A DNA stretch of 28,432 nt from Actinobacteria bacterium UBA4719. GTDB taxonomy: Bacteria > Actinomycetota > Actinomycetes > Actinomycetales > Dermatophilaceae. Below, piece after piece: positions 1-8,090 of the stretch (its first letter is position 1; every line of letters begins with the position of its first letter). The position numbers and the translations under genes are program-made. The stretch covers positions 1,571 to 30,002 of the forward strand of contig DHJN01000041.1 of assembly GCA_002404345.1 (NCBI GenBank), read 5' to 3'. The notes beneath the pieces were generated by a model. It saw only the letters and a list, made by a program, of their open reading frames with translations. It was not told the origin of the DNA and did no database searches.

Positions 1-1029
1 ATCTGCTCGAACTCCTGACGCTTGGCGCGCTTGGACTTGCGGCCGCGCACCGGACGTCCGCCGCCACGGCCGAAGGCACCCTGGGTGCCGCCACGGCCGC
101 CGGGCCCACCTGGACGACCGCCACCGCCACCGGGACGACCGGCGAAACCGCCACCGCCACCGGGACGACCGGCGAAACCGCCACCGCCACCGGGACGACC
201 GGGGGCGCCACCACGAGCCGGACGCTCGCCCGGGCGACCAACCGCGGCGCGATCAGGCATCATGCCCGGGTTCGGACGCGGAGCGCCTGGACGGGGCCCC
301 CCGGCACTGGCGGGAGCCGGGCGACCACCCTGCGGGCGAGGCATTCCCTGGCTGGGAGCAAAGGGGTTGTTGCCCGGACGAGCAGCCGGCGGGGCGTCGC
401 GGGCCTCGCGGGGGGGCTCGCGCCCTTCGCGGGGCTCGCGGCCCTCGCGGCCACCTTCGAGGCATGCCCTGGCTCGGCGCGAAGGGGTTGTTACCGGGGC
501 GAGGGGCTCCGGGGCGGGGCGCGGGGCGACCGGTATCGGCGCCACCCTCGCGTGCCGCCGGCGCCACAGGGGCGGGCGCCTTGGGGGCTGGCGCCTTCGG
601 GGCGTCGGCAACGGGACGGGAGGGAGCCCGTGGTACGCCCGCCCTGGCCGCGGCGGGAGCCGCGACCGAAGGAACAACGGGAGCAGCAGGAGCAGCGACA
701 GCAGCAGCTGGGGCAGCAGCAGCTGGGGCAGCAGGAGCCGCGGGGGCCGCAGCAACGGGAGCCGCAGCAACTGGGGCAGCCGGAGCACCGGGCTTGGCTG
801 TCGACTTCTTGGGGGCAGGTCTTGCGGCGCTGCCCTTGACATCCGCAGCGGGACCGCCGGCGGCAGCCAGCTCTGCGGGGAACGTCTCGCGAATCTTGCG
901 GACGACAGGGGGCTCGATGGTCGAGGAAGCCGACCGGACGAACTCGCCCTGTTCTTTCAAATGATTGAGCAAAGTCTTGCTCTCGACTCCGAGCTCCTTA
1001 GCGAGCTCGTAGACCCGGACCTTAGCCAC
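1..1029 (-). CDS. infB: Translation initiation factor IF-2, N-terminal part (runs off left edge, apparent frameshift)
   Basis: GTPase that brings fMet-tRNA to the 30S subunit; only the N-terminal domain and linker are in the window. The protein begins [26 protein letters not shown], the classic IF2_N fold, followed by a very long Ala/Pro/Gly/Arg-rich linker typical of actinobacterial IF2. I place the start at GTG 1029 because AGGAGA lies 3 nt upstream; an ATG at 1041 would include that ribosome binding site. The open frame is broken near 451-462: upstream of the break the linker reads [12 protein letters not shown], and the expected linker ([14 protein letters not shown], then a second [12 protein letters not shown], then [14 protein letters not shown] units and [23 protein letters not shown]) continues in another frame to position 1. 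Removing one base or adding two restores it. infB is essential, so a sequence error is more likely than real loss. It is last of rimP-nusA-ylxR-infB, 82 nt after ylxR. Confidence 0.93.
121..202. repeat. 30-bp tandem repeat inside the infB linker
   Basis: A 30-bp unit beginning ccaccgccaccgggacgacc is repeated at 121-150 and 151-180, with a third partial copy at 181-202. On the minus strand it encodes Gly-rich [10 protein letters not shown] units. It is an in-frame coding repeat of the IF2 linker, and such repeats often vary in copy number. Confidence 0.9.
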
Positions 1030-1111
1030 GTTTCTCCTCATCTATGGCCCGGGCACATCGAGGTGAAGCGCGGGCCGTCGTTAGTGCTGGAAGTTGCTCA
1101 TCGCTGAGTAC

Positions 1112-1534
1112 TCATCGGTTGCTCATCGGGTGCTCATCAGCGTCAAACCCGCTTTCGGTTACAGGAACCTGCTGAACTGTCTGCTCCCGGGTGGAGCCAA
1201 CAGCTGTGACGACGGACTGCTCGAGCGCATCAATGTATGCGCTCACGGCCGTCACCTCGAGGAAGGCCTTGACTCGCAAGGCCCGCCCGAACGCTTTTCG
1301 GTGCACTGCCAGATCTAGACATTCCGGTGTCGGGTGCAACCAAGCGCCACGCCCTGGCAACCGGAGCCGCGGATCGGCAACAACTCTGGCGATGTGCTCA
1401 CCGGCGTCGTTCCACTCCGCGACAACTCGCAGCAGTGCTGATCGAACATCACGACGACGGCAGCCCACACACGTTCGTGCCGTGCGTTGGGTTGGCCGCT
1501 GACGGATCCGTCGCAACTGATCGATCGCCACCAC
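1112..1534 (-). CDS. ylxR: YlxR/RnpM-family RNA-binding protein (DUF448)
   Basis: Small basic protein of the YlxR family, which sits between nusA and infB in most bacteria. In Bacillus the family has been reported to bind RNase P RNA and modulate its activity. Diagnostic residues are visible: RTCVGCRRRD near residues 19-28, LLRVV, then DPRLRLPGRGAWLHPTPEC and AFGRALR. Residues from about 105 on form a tail beyond the usual core of about 90 residues. The start is GTG 1534 with GAGG about 7 nt upstream; a second GTG follows immediately and could be used. The gap after the nusA stop is 14 nt, so the genes are one operon. Confidence 0.9.
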   Translation of the reverse strand: MVAIDQLRRIRQRPTQRTARTCVGCRRRDVRSALLRVVAEWNDAGEHIARVVADPRLRLPGRGAWLHPTPECLDLAVHRKAFGRALRVKAFLEVTAVSAYIDALEQSVVTAVGSTREQTVQQVPVTESGFDADEHPMSNR

Positions 1535-1548
1535 TCTACCGCCTCGTG

Positions 1549-2583
1549 CTAACTGTCTGTGCCAGCGTCGGTCCCACTGGCCTCATCAGCGGGAGCAGGC
1601 GCGGTGTCAGAACGGATGTCGATGCGCCAGCCAGTCAGCTTGGCGGCGAGCCGAGCGTTCTGACCCTCCTTGCCGATTGCCAACGACAGCTGGTAGTCCG
1701 GGACGATCACCCGGGCGGAACGCAGCTCGGGGTCGAGGATCTCGACCGAGTTGACCCGTGACGGCGAGAGCGCGGCTGCCACGAAAGTGCGAGGGTCCTC
1801 CGAGAAGTCCACGATGTCGATCTTCTCACCGTGCAGCTCGGTCATGATCGCCCGGATCCGCGCCCCCATCGGACCAATGCAGGCGCCCTTGGCGTTGACA
1901 CCAGGGATCTTGGAGCGCACGGCGACCTTGGTTCTGTGCCCTGCCTCGCGGGCCAGTGCCCCGATTTCGACGGTGCCGTCCGCAACCTCGGGGATCTCGA
2001 GCTCGAACAGCTTGCGCACCAGGTTGGGGTGGGTGCGCGACAGGCTGATCTGAGGTCCTCGCGGACCACGCTTCACGCTGACGACAAAACAACGTAGACG
2101 CTCGCCATGGACGTACTTTTCCCCTGGGACCTGCTCGGCCAACGGCATCGACCCCTCGATGTCCCCGAAGTCGACCATCACGTAGCGCGGATCGCTGCTC
2201 TGCTGGATGACGCCGGTGATGATGTCGCCCTCGCGGCCATGGAAGTCGCCCAGGATCGCCTCGTCCTCCAGGTCGCGCAGTCGCTGCACGATGACCTGGC
2301 GTGCCGTCGAGGCCGCGATCCGCCCGAACCCGGCTGGAGTGTCGTCGAACTCGGGGCCGGGGTCGGCGCGCTCCCCAGTCTCAGGGTCGGTGACACCCTC
2401 CTCACGGGCCCACACGACCACGTGACCGGTCTTGCGCTCGAGCTCAACGCGGGCAATGCGCCGGGCGCCATCGGTGCGGTGATAGGCCACCAGCATCGCC
2501 TGCTCGATCGCCGGGATGATGATGTCCAGGGAGATGTCCCGCTCGCGCTCAAGGCCGCGCAACGCAGCCAGATCGATATCCAT
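1549..2583 (-). CDS. nusA: Transcription termination/antitermination protein NusA
   Basis: RNA polymerase-binding elongation factor acting in pausing, termination and antitermination. The 344 residues match the short actinobacterial form, which lacks the C-terminal acidic repeats of the E. coli protein. Domain order: N-terminal polymerase-binding domain ([20 protein letters not shown] onward), S1 domain around 110-180 ([23 protein letters not shown]), KH1 around 205-265 ([19 protein letters not shown]), and KH2 around 280-325 ([20 protein letters not shown]). The start ATG at 2583 overlaps the rimP stop by one base (TGATG), with GAGGAG just upstream, indicating translational coupling. Confidence 0.97.
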   Translation of the reverse strand: MDIDLAALRGLERERDISLDIIIPAIEQAMLVAYHRTDGARRIARVELERKTGHVVVWAREEGVTDPETGERADPGPEFDDTPAGFGRIAASTARQVIVQRLRDLEDEAILGDFHGREGDIITGVIQQSSDPRYVMVDFGDIEGSMPLAEQVPGEKYVHGERLRCFVVSVKRGPRGPQISLSRTHPNLVRKLFELEIPEVADGTVEIGALAREAGHRTKVAVRSKIPGVNAKGACIGPMGARIRAIMTELHGEKIDIVDFSEDPRTFVAAALSPSRVNSVEILDPELRSARVIVPDYQLSLAIGKEGQNARLAAKLTGWRIDIRSDTAPAPADEASGTDAGTDS

Positions 2584-3173
2584 CAGCTCTCCTCCTCTGT
2601 GGTGACCCGGGCAAACTCGACCTGCACCTGGGCCCGCGCGATGTCGGCATACGGAATGCGAAGTCTGGTCTCCGGTTCGTTCTTCGTCGCCGCCACCAGC
2701 ACGGTCACCTCGGTGGGCCCAGCAGCGACCAGGCGGCCAGTCAGTGGATTGCTCGGATCGCCCATTTCGCCTGCTGCCCCGGCCGCACCGTGAATGATCG
2801 AGATCTCGACGAGCCGGGTGACGTTTCGGCGGAAGTGGCGCGGCGCCGTGAGCGGGCGGTCGACACCTGCCGACCCGACCTCGAGGACGTACGGCGCCTC
2901 GCCCAGTGCGTCGGAGGCGTCCAGACCGGCGCTTATGGTGCGGGTGGCGTCGGCGACCTCGTCGAGCGAGAGCGGATCGACCACGCTGGACTCGTCGTCA
3001 GGCTCGAGACTGGCAAGGTCACGGTCGAGCCAGATACGGACCAGTCGGCGCTTGCCCACGGGCGTCACCGACATGTCCTCGATCATGAGGCCGAGCTCAC
3101 CGATGGGACCCGGTACTTCGGCGGTGCCCTGGAGGTCGAGCAGGACCTGGCGAACTCGTTCCTGAGTGCTCAT
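2583..3173 (-). CDS. rimP: Ribosome maturation factor RimP
   Basis: 30S subunit assembly factor. The core contains [23 protein letters not shown], then [20 protein letters not shown] and [28 protein letters not shown], the conserved RimP signature. A longer reading frame opens at 3194, but the ATG at 3173 (MSTQERVRQ) has an excellent GGAGG at 3180-3184 with a 6-nt spacer, giving 196 residues. It is first of the operon with nusA, ylxR and infB. An insert near residue 142 ([15 protein letters not shown]) is longer than in many homologues. Confidence 0.95.
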   Translation of the reverse strand: MSTQERVRQVLLDLQGTAEVPGPIGELGLMIEDMSVTPVGKRRLVRIWLDRDLASLEPDDESSVVDPLSLDEVADATRTISAGLDASDALGEAPYVLEVGSAGVDRPLTAPRHFRRNVTRLVEISIIHGAAGAAGEMGDPSNPLTGRLVAAGPTEVTVLVAATKNEPETRLRIPYADIARAQVQVEFARVTTEEES

Positions 3174-3357
3174 CTGCCGCCTCCACTTCCCCACTCTTCT
3201 CGGATGCCGCCACGCCGCATGTGTTCCGGGTGGTCGTCGATCGGCAGTCTATCGGCGCAACACCGGCCTCGCAGCCGCAGCACGGGGTCGTGCCATCATC
3301 CATCCCATGGCACCACGGCCGCGCGGTCGTTGACCTTGCCCGCAACCGCGCCCGACC

Positions 3358-4659
3358 ATGAGGTATGAAATCCACGCCACCCTCAACGACGTGACCCATT
3401 CACACGACCTCGGCGCGGTGATCGACCCGGCTGAGCGCCCGAGCGGCGTACACCGCCCGGCCGGACGCCGGCGCGCCGGCGTCGCCCTTGCCGCCGTGCT
3501 GCTGCCGATCCTGGCCGCAACCATCACGGGTCTGGTGCTTCTGTGGCCGAGCGGTGCCAAGCCGCAGAGCTCGCTCGGCTTCGCTGCCGGCGGTGTCACC
3601 TTCCCTCATGGCAAGGTGACCGCGCTGACCACGCGGCCATGCCCGACGAGCGATAACGGCACCGGCAACCCCACCCCGGCGCCCGCGTCCGGCAAGGTGC
3701 CGATCTGCGGCACGGCCACCGTCACCATTACTGGTGGCTCGGACGCCGGCCTCGCCGTGAGCGTCGAGACGCCCCCGGAGGTCGTCGAGGCTGGAGTCGG
3801 CGCCGGGGTGATCCTGACGAAGACGCCGGAGAAGACAGGCTCGCCGGCGACCTACTCGATCTACGACCTCGAGCGCGGCCGACCTTTGGTGGCATTGGCG
3901 GTGCTCTTCGCCCTGGTAACGATTGCCGTCGCCCGTCTGCGCGGACTGTTTGCCCTCCTGGGCCTGGGCTTCGCAGCGGTCGTTCTCGTGGGGTTCATGC
4001 TCCCCGCGCTGGTCGAAGGCCAGAGCCCGCTGTGGGTCGGGCTGACCGGCGCGGCCGCGATCATGTTCGTCGTGCTCTACCTGGCCCACGGCCTTACGCT
4101 GCGCACGACGACGGCCCTGCTCGGCACTTTCGGGGGTCTGGCGCTCACCGCGCTGATCGGCGGCGTGGCCGTTGGTGCGGCCCACCTCAACGGCATCAGC
4201 AGCGACGACAACCAGCTCCTCGCGCAGGCCGCCGGTCAGATCGACCCACGCGGGCTGCTCACCTGCGGCATCATCCTGGCCGGGCTCGGGGTCCTCAACG
4301 ACGTCACCATCACCCAGGCCTCAGCGGTGTGGGAGCTGCGCCAAGCCGCGCCAGGGATGGCGCCCCGTCGGCTCTACCACACCGCCATGCGCATTGGCCG
4401 CGACCACATCGCTTCGACCATCTACACGATTGTCTTCGCGTACGCCGGCGCCGCGCTGCCAGTTCTGCTGCTGATAGAGCTGTACGGCCAGCCCCTCGCG
4501 AACGTTCTGACCACCTCCAACATCGCCGAAGAGCTGGTGCGCACGATGGCCAGCGCGATCGGCCTCGTCCTGGCAGTGCCGCTGACCACCGCCCTGGCCG
4601 TCGCGGTTGCCACCGTGGACCGGCACGGCCCCGGCACCTCGCGGCACGGAACACGCTGA
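3358..4659 (+). CDS. YibE/F-family multipass membrane protein
   Basis: Integral membrane protein of the YibE/F family (PF07907), function unknown. The N-terminus carries one membrane segment (about residues 42-63). A large extracytoplasmic region follows, with a Cys pair around TTRPCPTSDNGTG and VPICGTATV, then at least six more membrane segments from about residue 175. Family-typical stretches include YLAHGLTLRTTTALLGTFGG, GLGVLNDVTITQASAVWELR and RIGRDHIASTIYTIVFAYAGAALP. The ATG at 3358 has no clear Shine-Dalgarno sequence; leaderless translation is possible. It is divergent from rimP across 184 nt and convergent with the first SHOCT gene, so it marks the left border of the copper island. 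Confidence 0.85.
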   Translation: MRYEIHATLNDVTHSHDLGAVIDPAERPSGVHRPAGRRRAGVALAAVLLPILAATITGLVLLWPSGAKPQSSLGFAAGGVTFPHGKVTALTTRPCPTSDNGTGNPTPAPASGKVPICGTATVTITGGSDAGLAVSVETPPEVVEAGVGAGVILTKTPEKTGSPATYSIYDLERGRPLVALAVLFALVTIAVARLRGLFALLGLGFAAVVLVGFMLPALVEGQSPLWVGLTGAAAIMFVVLYLAHGLTLRTTTALLGTFGGLALTALIGGVAVGAAHLNGISSDDNQLLAQAAGQIDPRGLLTCGIILAGLGVLNDVTITQASAVWELRQAAPGMAPRRLYHTAMRIGRDHIASTIYTIVFAYAGAALPVLLLIELYGQPLANVLTTSNIAEELVRTMASAIGLVLAVPLTTALAVAVATVDRHGPGTSRHGTR

Positions 4660-4718
4660 GGTCGTGACCACAGTGCACCCCGGTCCCAGGCGCAGAAAGA
4701 GCAGCCATGCTCGTGGGA

Positions 4719-4970
4719 TCACCGGCCGCGCCTGAGCACCTCGCGACGGGCGCGGTAGTCCTGTACGTCCAGCTCGCCGCGGGCCAGCCGCTCGTCCAGA
4801 ACGCGCAGCGCGTCCTGCGGCTCCGGTCTCCTGAAGGGATCGGCCCGGTCGTCCCGGACCCCGGGCAAGAGCACCGTGAGCCCGATAACCACCAGGCCCC
4901 AGAACACCACCAGGCCCACGCTCATGAGCAGCCAGCCAATCCAACCGGATCCGCCGTTCCACCACATCAT
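4719..4970 (-). CDS. SHOCT-domain small membrane protein (copy 1)
   Basis: 83-residue protein with one N-terminal membrane segment (GWIGWLLMSVGLVVFWGLVVIGL), a short polar linker and a C-terminal SHOCT motif (ALRVLDERLARGELDVQDYRARREVL). SHOCT domains are short C-terminal modules often found in small membrane proteins; the molecular role is unknown. The start is chosen at the MMWW pair (4970): GAGGAG sits directly against an upstream ATG at 4979 but 9 nt from 4970, and the paralogue at 6929-7180 has the same arrangement. A divergent CopR-like box lies about 85 nt upstream at 5055-5070. Confidence 0.85.
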   Translation of the reverse strand: MMWWNGGSGWIGWLLMSVGLVVFWGLVVIGLTVLLPGVRDDRADPFRRPEPQDALRVLDERLARGELDVQDYRARREVLRRGR

Positions 4971-5037
4971 CGGAACCATCTCCTCAAGCCCGCTCTTGTG
5001 GCTTGCACAGCCATAGTCTGGCTCCCAAGAACGAAGA

Positions 5038-5052
5038 GAACGACTGTCGTTC
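5038..5052. promoter_or_regulatory. 15-bp palindrome next to the first CopR-like box
   Basis: GAACGAC-T-GTCGTTC is a perfect 7-1-7 inverted repeat ending 2 nt before the TGAAG direct repeat. It is not preserved at the second SHOCT/regulator intergenic region, so its role is uncertain. Confidence 0.4.
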
Positions 5053-5054
5053 TG

Positions 5055-5070
5055 TGAAGGTTTACTGAAG
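5055..5070 (+). promoter_or_regulatory. CopR-like response-regulator box 1
   Basis: TGAAGGTTTACTGAAG: two TGAAG half-sites starting exactly 11 bp apart, the helical phasing typical of OmpR/PhoB-family tandem sites. It resembles the C. glutamicum CopR motif as I recall it (TGAAGATTT, two bases, TGAAGATTT). It lies between SHOCT copy 1 (minus) and the 5131 gene (plus). Confidence 0.7.
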
Positions 5071-5118
5071 TCCGACGGCGCATCGGTGACTTGCGCCAAA
5101 GCAGAACGGATGTTCCCC

Positions 5119-5124
5119 GACACT
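5119..5124 (+). promoter_or_regulatory. Candidate -10 element of a leaderless promoter
   Basis: GACACT ends 6 nt before the ATG at 5131, with no Shine-Dalgarno between. The same GACACT at the same distance precedes the response-regulator ATG at 7344. Both fit a promoter whose transcript begins at the start codon. Confidence 0.4.
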
Positions 5125-5130
5125 GGGCCC

Positions 5131-5538
5131 ATGAGCCCGCAGAGCACACCGCAGAGCTGGATGACCAGAGCCTGGATGCAAGGCCGACTGCGTGACCGAC
5201 TGCGTGCCCTATGGAACGCGCTCGTCGGAGGCATCGGCTTGTTGGTGGGGCTCCTGCCGCACGTCCTGCATCACGTAACACTCCTGGCAGGCACCGCACT
5301 GGTCGCGGGATCGGGGGGTACGGCGCTCTTTGGTGCGCTGGGGCTCCTCGCCTCAGTTCCGTTCCTCTTGCGCCTGCGCCAAAGGTTCGGCACGTGGCGC
5401 GCGCCGGCCCTCGGGCTGCTGATCTTTGCTGCGATGTTCTCGCTGTCAACATTCGTCATCGGTCCGGCGATCAGCGGCGCGGGCGGCGCAACCCCGACGC
5501 CGATACCAAGCGTGGACCACACCGGACATCACTCCTGA
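5131..5538 (+). CDS. Small membrane protein with His-containing C-terminus
   Basis: 135 residues, family not recognised. It has an amphipathic basic N-terminus, two or three hydrophobic segments (about 31-75 and 98-117) and a C-terminal tail ending DHTGHHS that could bind metal. The ATG at 5131 is chosen over an upstream ATG at 5086 because the stretch CCCCGACACTGGG just before it, and the first codons ATGAGCC, are duplicated at the response-regulator start (7344), where the homology to known proteins fixes the reading frame. It follows CopR-like box 1, so copper-induced expression is inferred. The true partner is unknown. Confidence 0.7.
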   Translation: MSPQSTPQSWMTRAWMQGRLRDRLRALWNALVGGIGLLVGLLPHVLHHVTLLAGTALVAGSGGTALFGALGLLASVPFLLRLRQRFGTWRAPALGLLIFAAMFSLSTFVIGPAISGAGGATPTPIPSVDHTGHHS

Positions 5539-5550
5539 CCCGGTCAGAGT

Positions 5551-5566
5551 CTTCAGTGAACCTTCA
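5551..5566 (-). promoter_or_regulatory. CopR-like box 2 (inverted)
   Basis: On the minus strand it reads TGAAGGTTCACTGAAG, differing from box 1 at one base and with the same 11-bp half-site spacing. It sits 72 nt before the 5638 start codon, in the 99-nt gap after the 5131 gene. Confidence 0.65.
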
Positions 5567-5637
5567 CCGTGCCCATGGGGCTACCGCGACAAGCGCACGC
5601 CACGCTGAAGGCACTTGGACTCGCTCAGGAGGGCACG

Positions 5638-5949
5638 ATGACCAACAACGACAACCGGATCGGACCGCAGGACACCCCACACCGCGACCACGCGGGAACC
5701 GCCATGACTCAGCACGCCGACCACGAAACCAACCGTCCCGCTGTGCAGCAGGGCCACGACCACGGAGGCCACACGGGGCACAGCTGGATGATGATGCTCT
5801 GCTGCGTGCCAATGCTGGTCATCGTCTTCGCGCTGGTCGCCTCTGGGACCGCCGGCGTAGGCACGATCGTCCTGGCGCTCGGTTGCACCCTCATGATGGC
5901 AATGATGATGGGAGGGATGGGCGGCCACGGCCACGGAGGCCGGAAGTGA
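5638..5949 (+). CDS. His-rich small membrane protein, DUF2933-like
   Basis: 103 residues. The N-terminal third is hydrophilic and His-rich (HRDHAGTAMTQHADHET, then GHDHGGHTGHSW), followed by two adjacent hydrophobic segments (MMMLCCVPMLVIVFALVA and TIVLALGCTLMMAMMM) and a tail GGHGHGGRK. The LCCVPML segment resembles the DUF2933 family, small proteins often linked to copper oxidases. The start at 5638 has AGGAGG at 5628-5633 with good spacing; upstream in-frame ATG codons lack one. Role inferred as metal binding at the membrane. CopR-like box 2 is upstream. Confidence 0.8.
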   Translation: MTNNDNRIGPQDTPHRDHAGTAMTQHADHETNRPAVQQGHDHGGHTGHSWMMMLCCVPMLVIVFALVASGTAGVGTIVLALGCTLMMAMMMGGMGGHGHGGRK

Positions 5950-6012
5950 CGCGGACGCACGCAAACGTCGGCGTCCGCGCCTGGACGCCTTCCACGAGAG
6001 GCCACGCGGCCA

Positions 6013-6883
6013 TCAGCTCTGCCGTTCGACCGGTGAGGACTGGTAGGACAAGGTCGTCATCATGCGTTCTGGAAGCGCAGCCGGATCCGCTGACCAGCCT
6101 CGATCGGCAACGGATCGCCGCCGGGGAAGGCCTCACCGTTGATGGTCCACCGGTACGGGGCCATCGAACCCCCTCAGCACCAGGTCATGCCGCCGGTCCA
6201 CATCCCTGGTTTGGAGCCGGACGGTATCCGCGGCCCGCGGCCCCTCAGGTCCGTGCCTAGGGTGAGCTTGCCCGTGAGCTCGGCCGGGCGGGCGGAGGCC
6301 GCAGGCGGTGTGCCCGCCGCGGAGCGCACCAGCGCAAAGGCGTTTTCCTGCTTGCCCTCGGCGAGTGCGACGAGCGGGAAGACGCCGTCACCGACGGTGA
6401 CCAGCACGTCATACCGCTCCCCCATCCCGATCAGCAGCGCGTCGGTCGTCACGGGCGCGACCGGGAAGGACGTCCTCTGGGGTGCGGCCGGTGCCGTCGA
6501 CCCAGTCGTCGAGCACCACGGTCCATTCGACGTCGTAGCCGCCTGGGTCGGCCGGGTCATCCACCAGCAGCGTCCCGTACAGGCCGCGGTCGAGCTGGAC
6601 GCCGGAATGAGGGTGGTAAAAGTATGTGCCCGGATCGGGGACGGTGAACTGGTAGGTGAACGACTTCCCCGCATCGATCGGGTCCTGGGTCACCCGTGGT
6701 CGGCTCCGGCGTCAGTCTTGTGGTGACGACGCGCTGGCCGGCGCTGCGGCGAAGCGCCTCGCCACGGCGTACGGACTCAGCGTTGGACGGCACGGCCGTC
6801 GTTCTTTCGCAGGCGCTGACCGCCGCGAGGCCGGTGAGCCCGAAGGCACCGATGAGGACGTTCCGACGGGACAGCTCTGGCAT
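6013..6883 (-). pseudogene. Decayed multicopper oxidase (Tat-secreted type)
   Basis: The start is intact, with a Tat-like signal peptide (SRRNVLIGAFGLTGLAAVSAC) at about residues 5-25. Recognisable oxidase pieces then follow in shifting frames: VTQDPIDAGKSFTYQF / DPGTYFYHPHSGVQLDRGLY (about 6700-6475), TTDALLIGMGERYDVLV and ELTGKLTLGTDLR (about 6480-6240), MAPYRWTINGEAF and AGQRIRLRFQN (about 6165-6065), and MMTTLSYQ at the very C-terminus. Between pieces whole segments are absent: the HWHG copper region after residue 60 or so, the middle linker after RTPEDVL, and everything between RLRFQN and MMTTLSYQ, which should hold the HPMHLHGH and HCHNxxH copper motifs. Only the HPH motif remains, so activity is not expected. 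It lies 45 nt after SHOCT copy 2 on the same strand. Confidence 0.85.
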
Positions 6884-6928
6884 ACCGGGGGTTGGCCTTT
6901 CAGGTGGATGGGCAGTGTCTCAGCCGGG

Positions 6929-7180
6929 TCACCGCGGTTTTCTCAGCAATGCGCGGCGGGCCTGATAGTCCTCGAGGTCGATCTCGCCGCGGGCGAACCG
7001 CTCGTCCAGAACTCGCAGCGGGTCGTCATACCCTGACCCAGCAGACGGACCGGACTGGTTCAGCCGCCCGCCCCGGATCAGCGCAAGGACCGCTACGACT
7101 ACGAGTGCCCAGAACCCCAGCATCCCCACGGTCATCATGATCCAGCCACCCCAACCCATGCCATTGTTCGACCACATCAT
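6929..7180 (-). CDS. SHOCT-domain small membrane protein (copy 2)
   Basis: 83-residue paralogue of the 4719-4970 protein: MMWSNNGMGWGGW start, a membrane segment (IMMTVGMLGFWALVVVAVLAL), then a SHOCT motif (PLRVLDERFARGEIDLEDYQARRALL). The start at the double ATG (7180) is 9 nt from AGGAG, exactly as in copy 1. It is first gene of a unit with the decayed multicopper oxidase and is divergent from the response regulator. In both copies the divergent intergenic region is also conserved, so the gene and its promoter were duplicated together. Confidence 0.86.
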   Translation of the reverse strand: MMWSNNGMGWGGWIMMTVGMLGFWALVVVAVLALIRGGRLNQSGPSAGSGYDDPLRVLDERFARGEIDLEDYQARRALLRKPR

Positions 7181-7266
7181 TGCCAACATCTCCTTCGTGC
7201 CCGCCCCTGTGGCCAGCGCATTTCACAGTCTCGCTGCCGTACTCGTGGAGATTGACGGTGGTTCTG

Positions 7267-7282
7267 TGAAGGTTTGCTGAAG
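7267..7282 (+). promoter_or_regulatory. CopR-like box 3
   Basis: TGAAGGTTTGCTGAAG, with half-sites 11 bp apart and one base different from box 1. It lies 61 nt before the response-regulator ATG; box 1 lies 60 nt before the 5131 ATG. It sits between SHOCT copy 2 and the regulator, which suggests autoregulation. Confidence 0.72.
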
Positions 7283-7343
7283 TCCGGCGCCGACTCGCTG
7301 ACTCCCTTCACAACAGAGTCGACGGATCCCCGACACTGGGTGC

Positions 7344-8090
7344 ATGAGCCAACCGACAAGTCCAGGCAGCCGACCTGAACGGTCCGGCAGTCACCGGGCG
7401 CTGGTGGTGGACGACGAGCGTGCTCTCGCCCGACTGGTGGGCAGCTATCTGGAGCGGGACGGCTTTGAGGTCTCGCTGGCCCACGACGGGCAACAGGCCA
7501 TCGAGCGGGCCCGGCACGTCGACCCCGACGTCATAGTGCTCGACCTCGGCTTACCGGTGCTGGATGGTGTCGAGGTGTGCCGCGCCGTGCGTACGTTCTC
7601 CGACTGCTACATCGTGATGCTTACCGCGCGCACCGAAGAGATCGACAAGCTGATCGGCCTGTCGGTCGGGGCCGATGACTACCTGACCAAGCCGTTCAGC
7701 CCCCGGGAGCTGCTGGCCCGGATCCACGCAATGCTGCGCCGTCCCCGGGCCTCTACCGTGAGCCAGCAGTCCTCGCCGGAAGGCCCGCCGCGACACTTCG
7801 GGGCGCTGAGTATCGACGTGGCCGGACGCGAGATCCACCTCGACGGTGAGACGGTGGCGTTGACCCGCACCGAGTTCGACGTGCTGGAGGCCCTGTCGGC
7901 TCGACCCCAGCTGGCCTTCTCCCGCCGTCAGCTCATCGATGCCGTCTGGGACCAGACCTGGGTCGGCGACGAGCACCTGGTCGACGTCCACGTGGCGCAC
8001 CTGCGCAGGAAGCTGGGCGACGATCCCAGCGCACCGCGGTATGTGCGCACGGTCCGCGGCATCGGCTACCGAATGGGCGACGGCTCGTGA
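7344..8090 (+). CDS. OmpR-family response regulator, CopR-like
   Basis: 248 residues. The receiver domain (about 19-130) has the acidic pair DD at 23-24, phospho-acceptor D67 in VLDLGLP, T94 in MLTAR and K116 in TKPFSP. The C-terminal winged helix (about 155-245) includes LTRTEFDVLEAL, VDVHVAHLRRKLGDDP and YVRTVRGIGYRMG. It is the cytosolic partner of the following kinase, with a GTGA stop/start overlap. No Shine-Dalgarno is seen; GACACT 6 nt before the ATG suggests a leaderless message. Copper sensing is inferred from the copper genes around it and from the TGAAG boxes, which match the CopR site known in Corynebacterium. Confidence 0.93.
   Translation: MSQPTSPGSRPERSGSHRALVVDDERALARLVGSYLERDGFEVSLAHDGQQAIERARHVDPDVIVLDLGLPVLDGVEVCRAVRTFSDCYIVMLTARTEEIDKLIGLSVGADDYLTKPFSPRELLARIHAMLRRPRASTVSQQSSPEGPPRHFGALSIDVAGREIHLDGETVALTRTEFDVLEALSARPQLAFSRRQLIDAVWDQTWVGDEHLVDVHVAHLRRKLGDDPSAPRYVRTVRGIGYRMGDGS

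Noticed and set aside
121..202. Regular 30-bp repeats as a possible CRISPR array
   Set aside because: The copies are contiguous without spacers and encode in-frame Gly-rich units of the IF2 linker.
22..1107. 361-residue plus-strand open frame
   Set aside because: Low-complexity antisense of infB; no family resemblance.
3400..4185. 261-residue minus-strand open frame opposite the YibE/F gene
   Set aside because: Gln/Arg/Gly-rich antisense frame; the plus strand has clear membrane-protein structure.
4660..4718. Terminator in the convergent gap between the YibE/F gene and SHOCT copy 1
   Set aside because: No stable stem with a T-tract was found.
5211..6260. 349-residue plus-strand open frame spanning the small membrane genes and the oxidase remnant
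   Set aside because: Arg/Pro/His-rich out-of-frame reading of two better-supported genes; no start signal.
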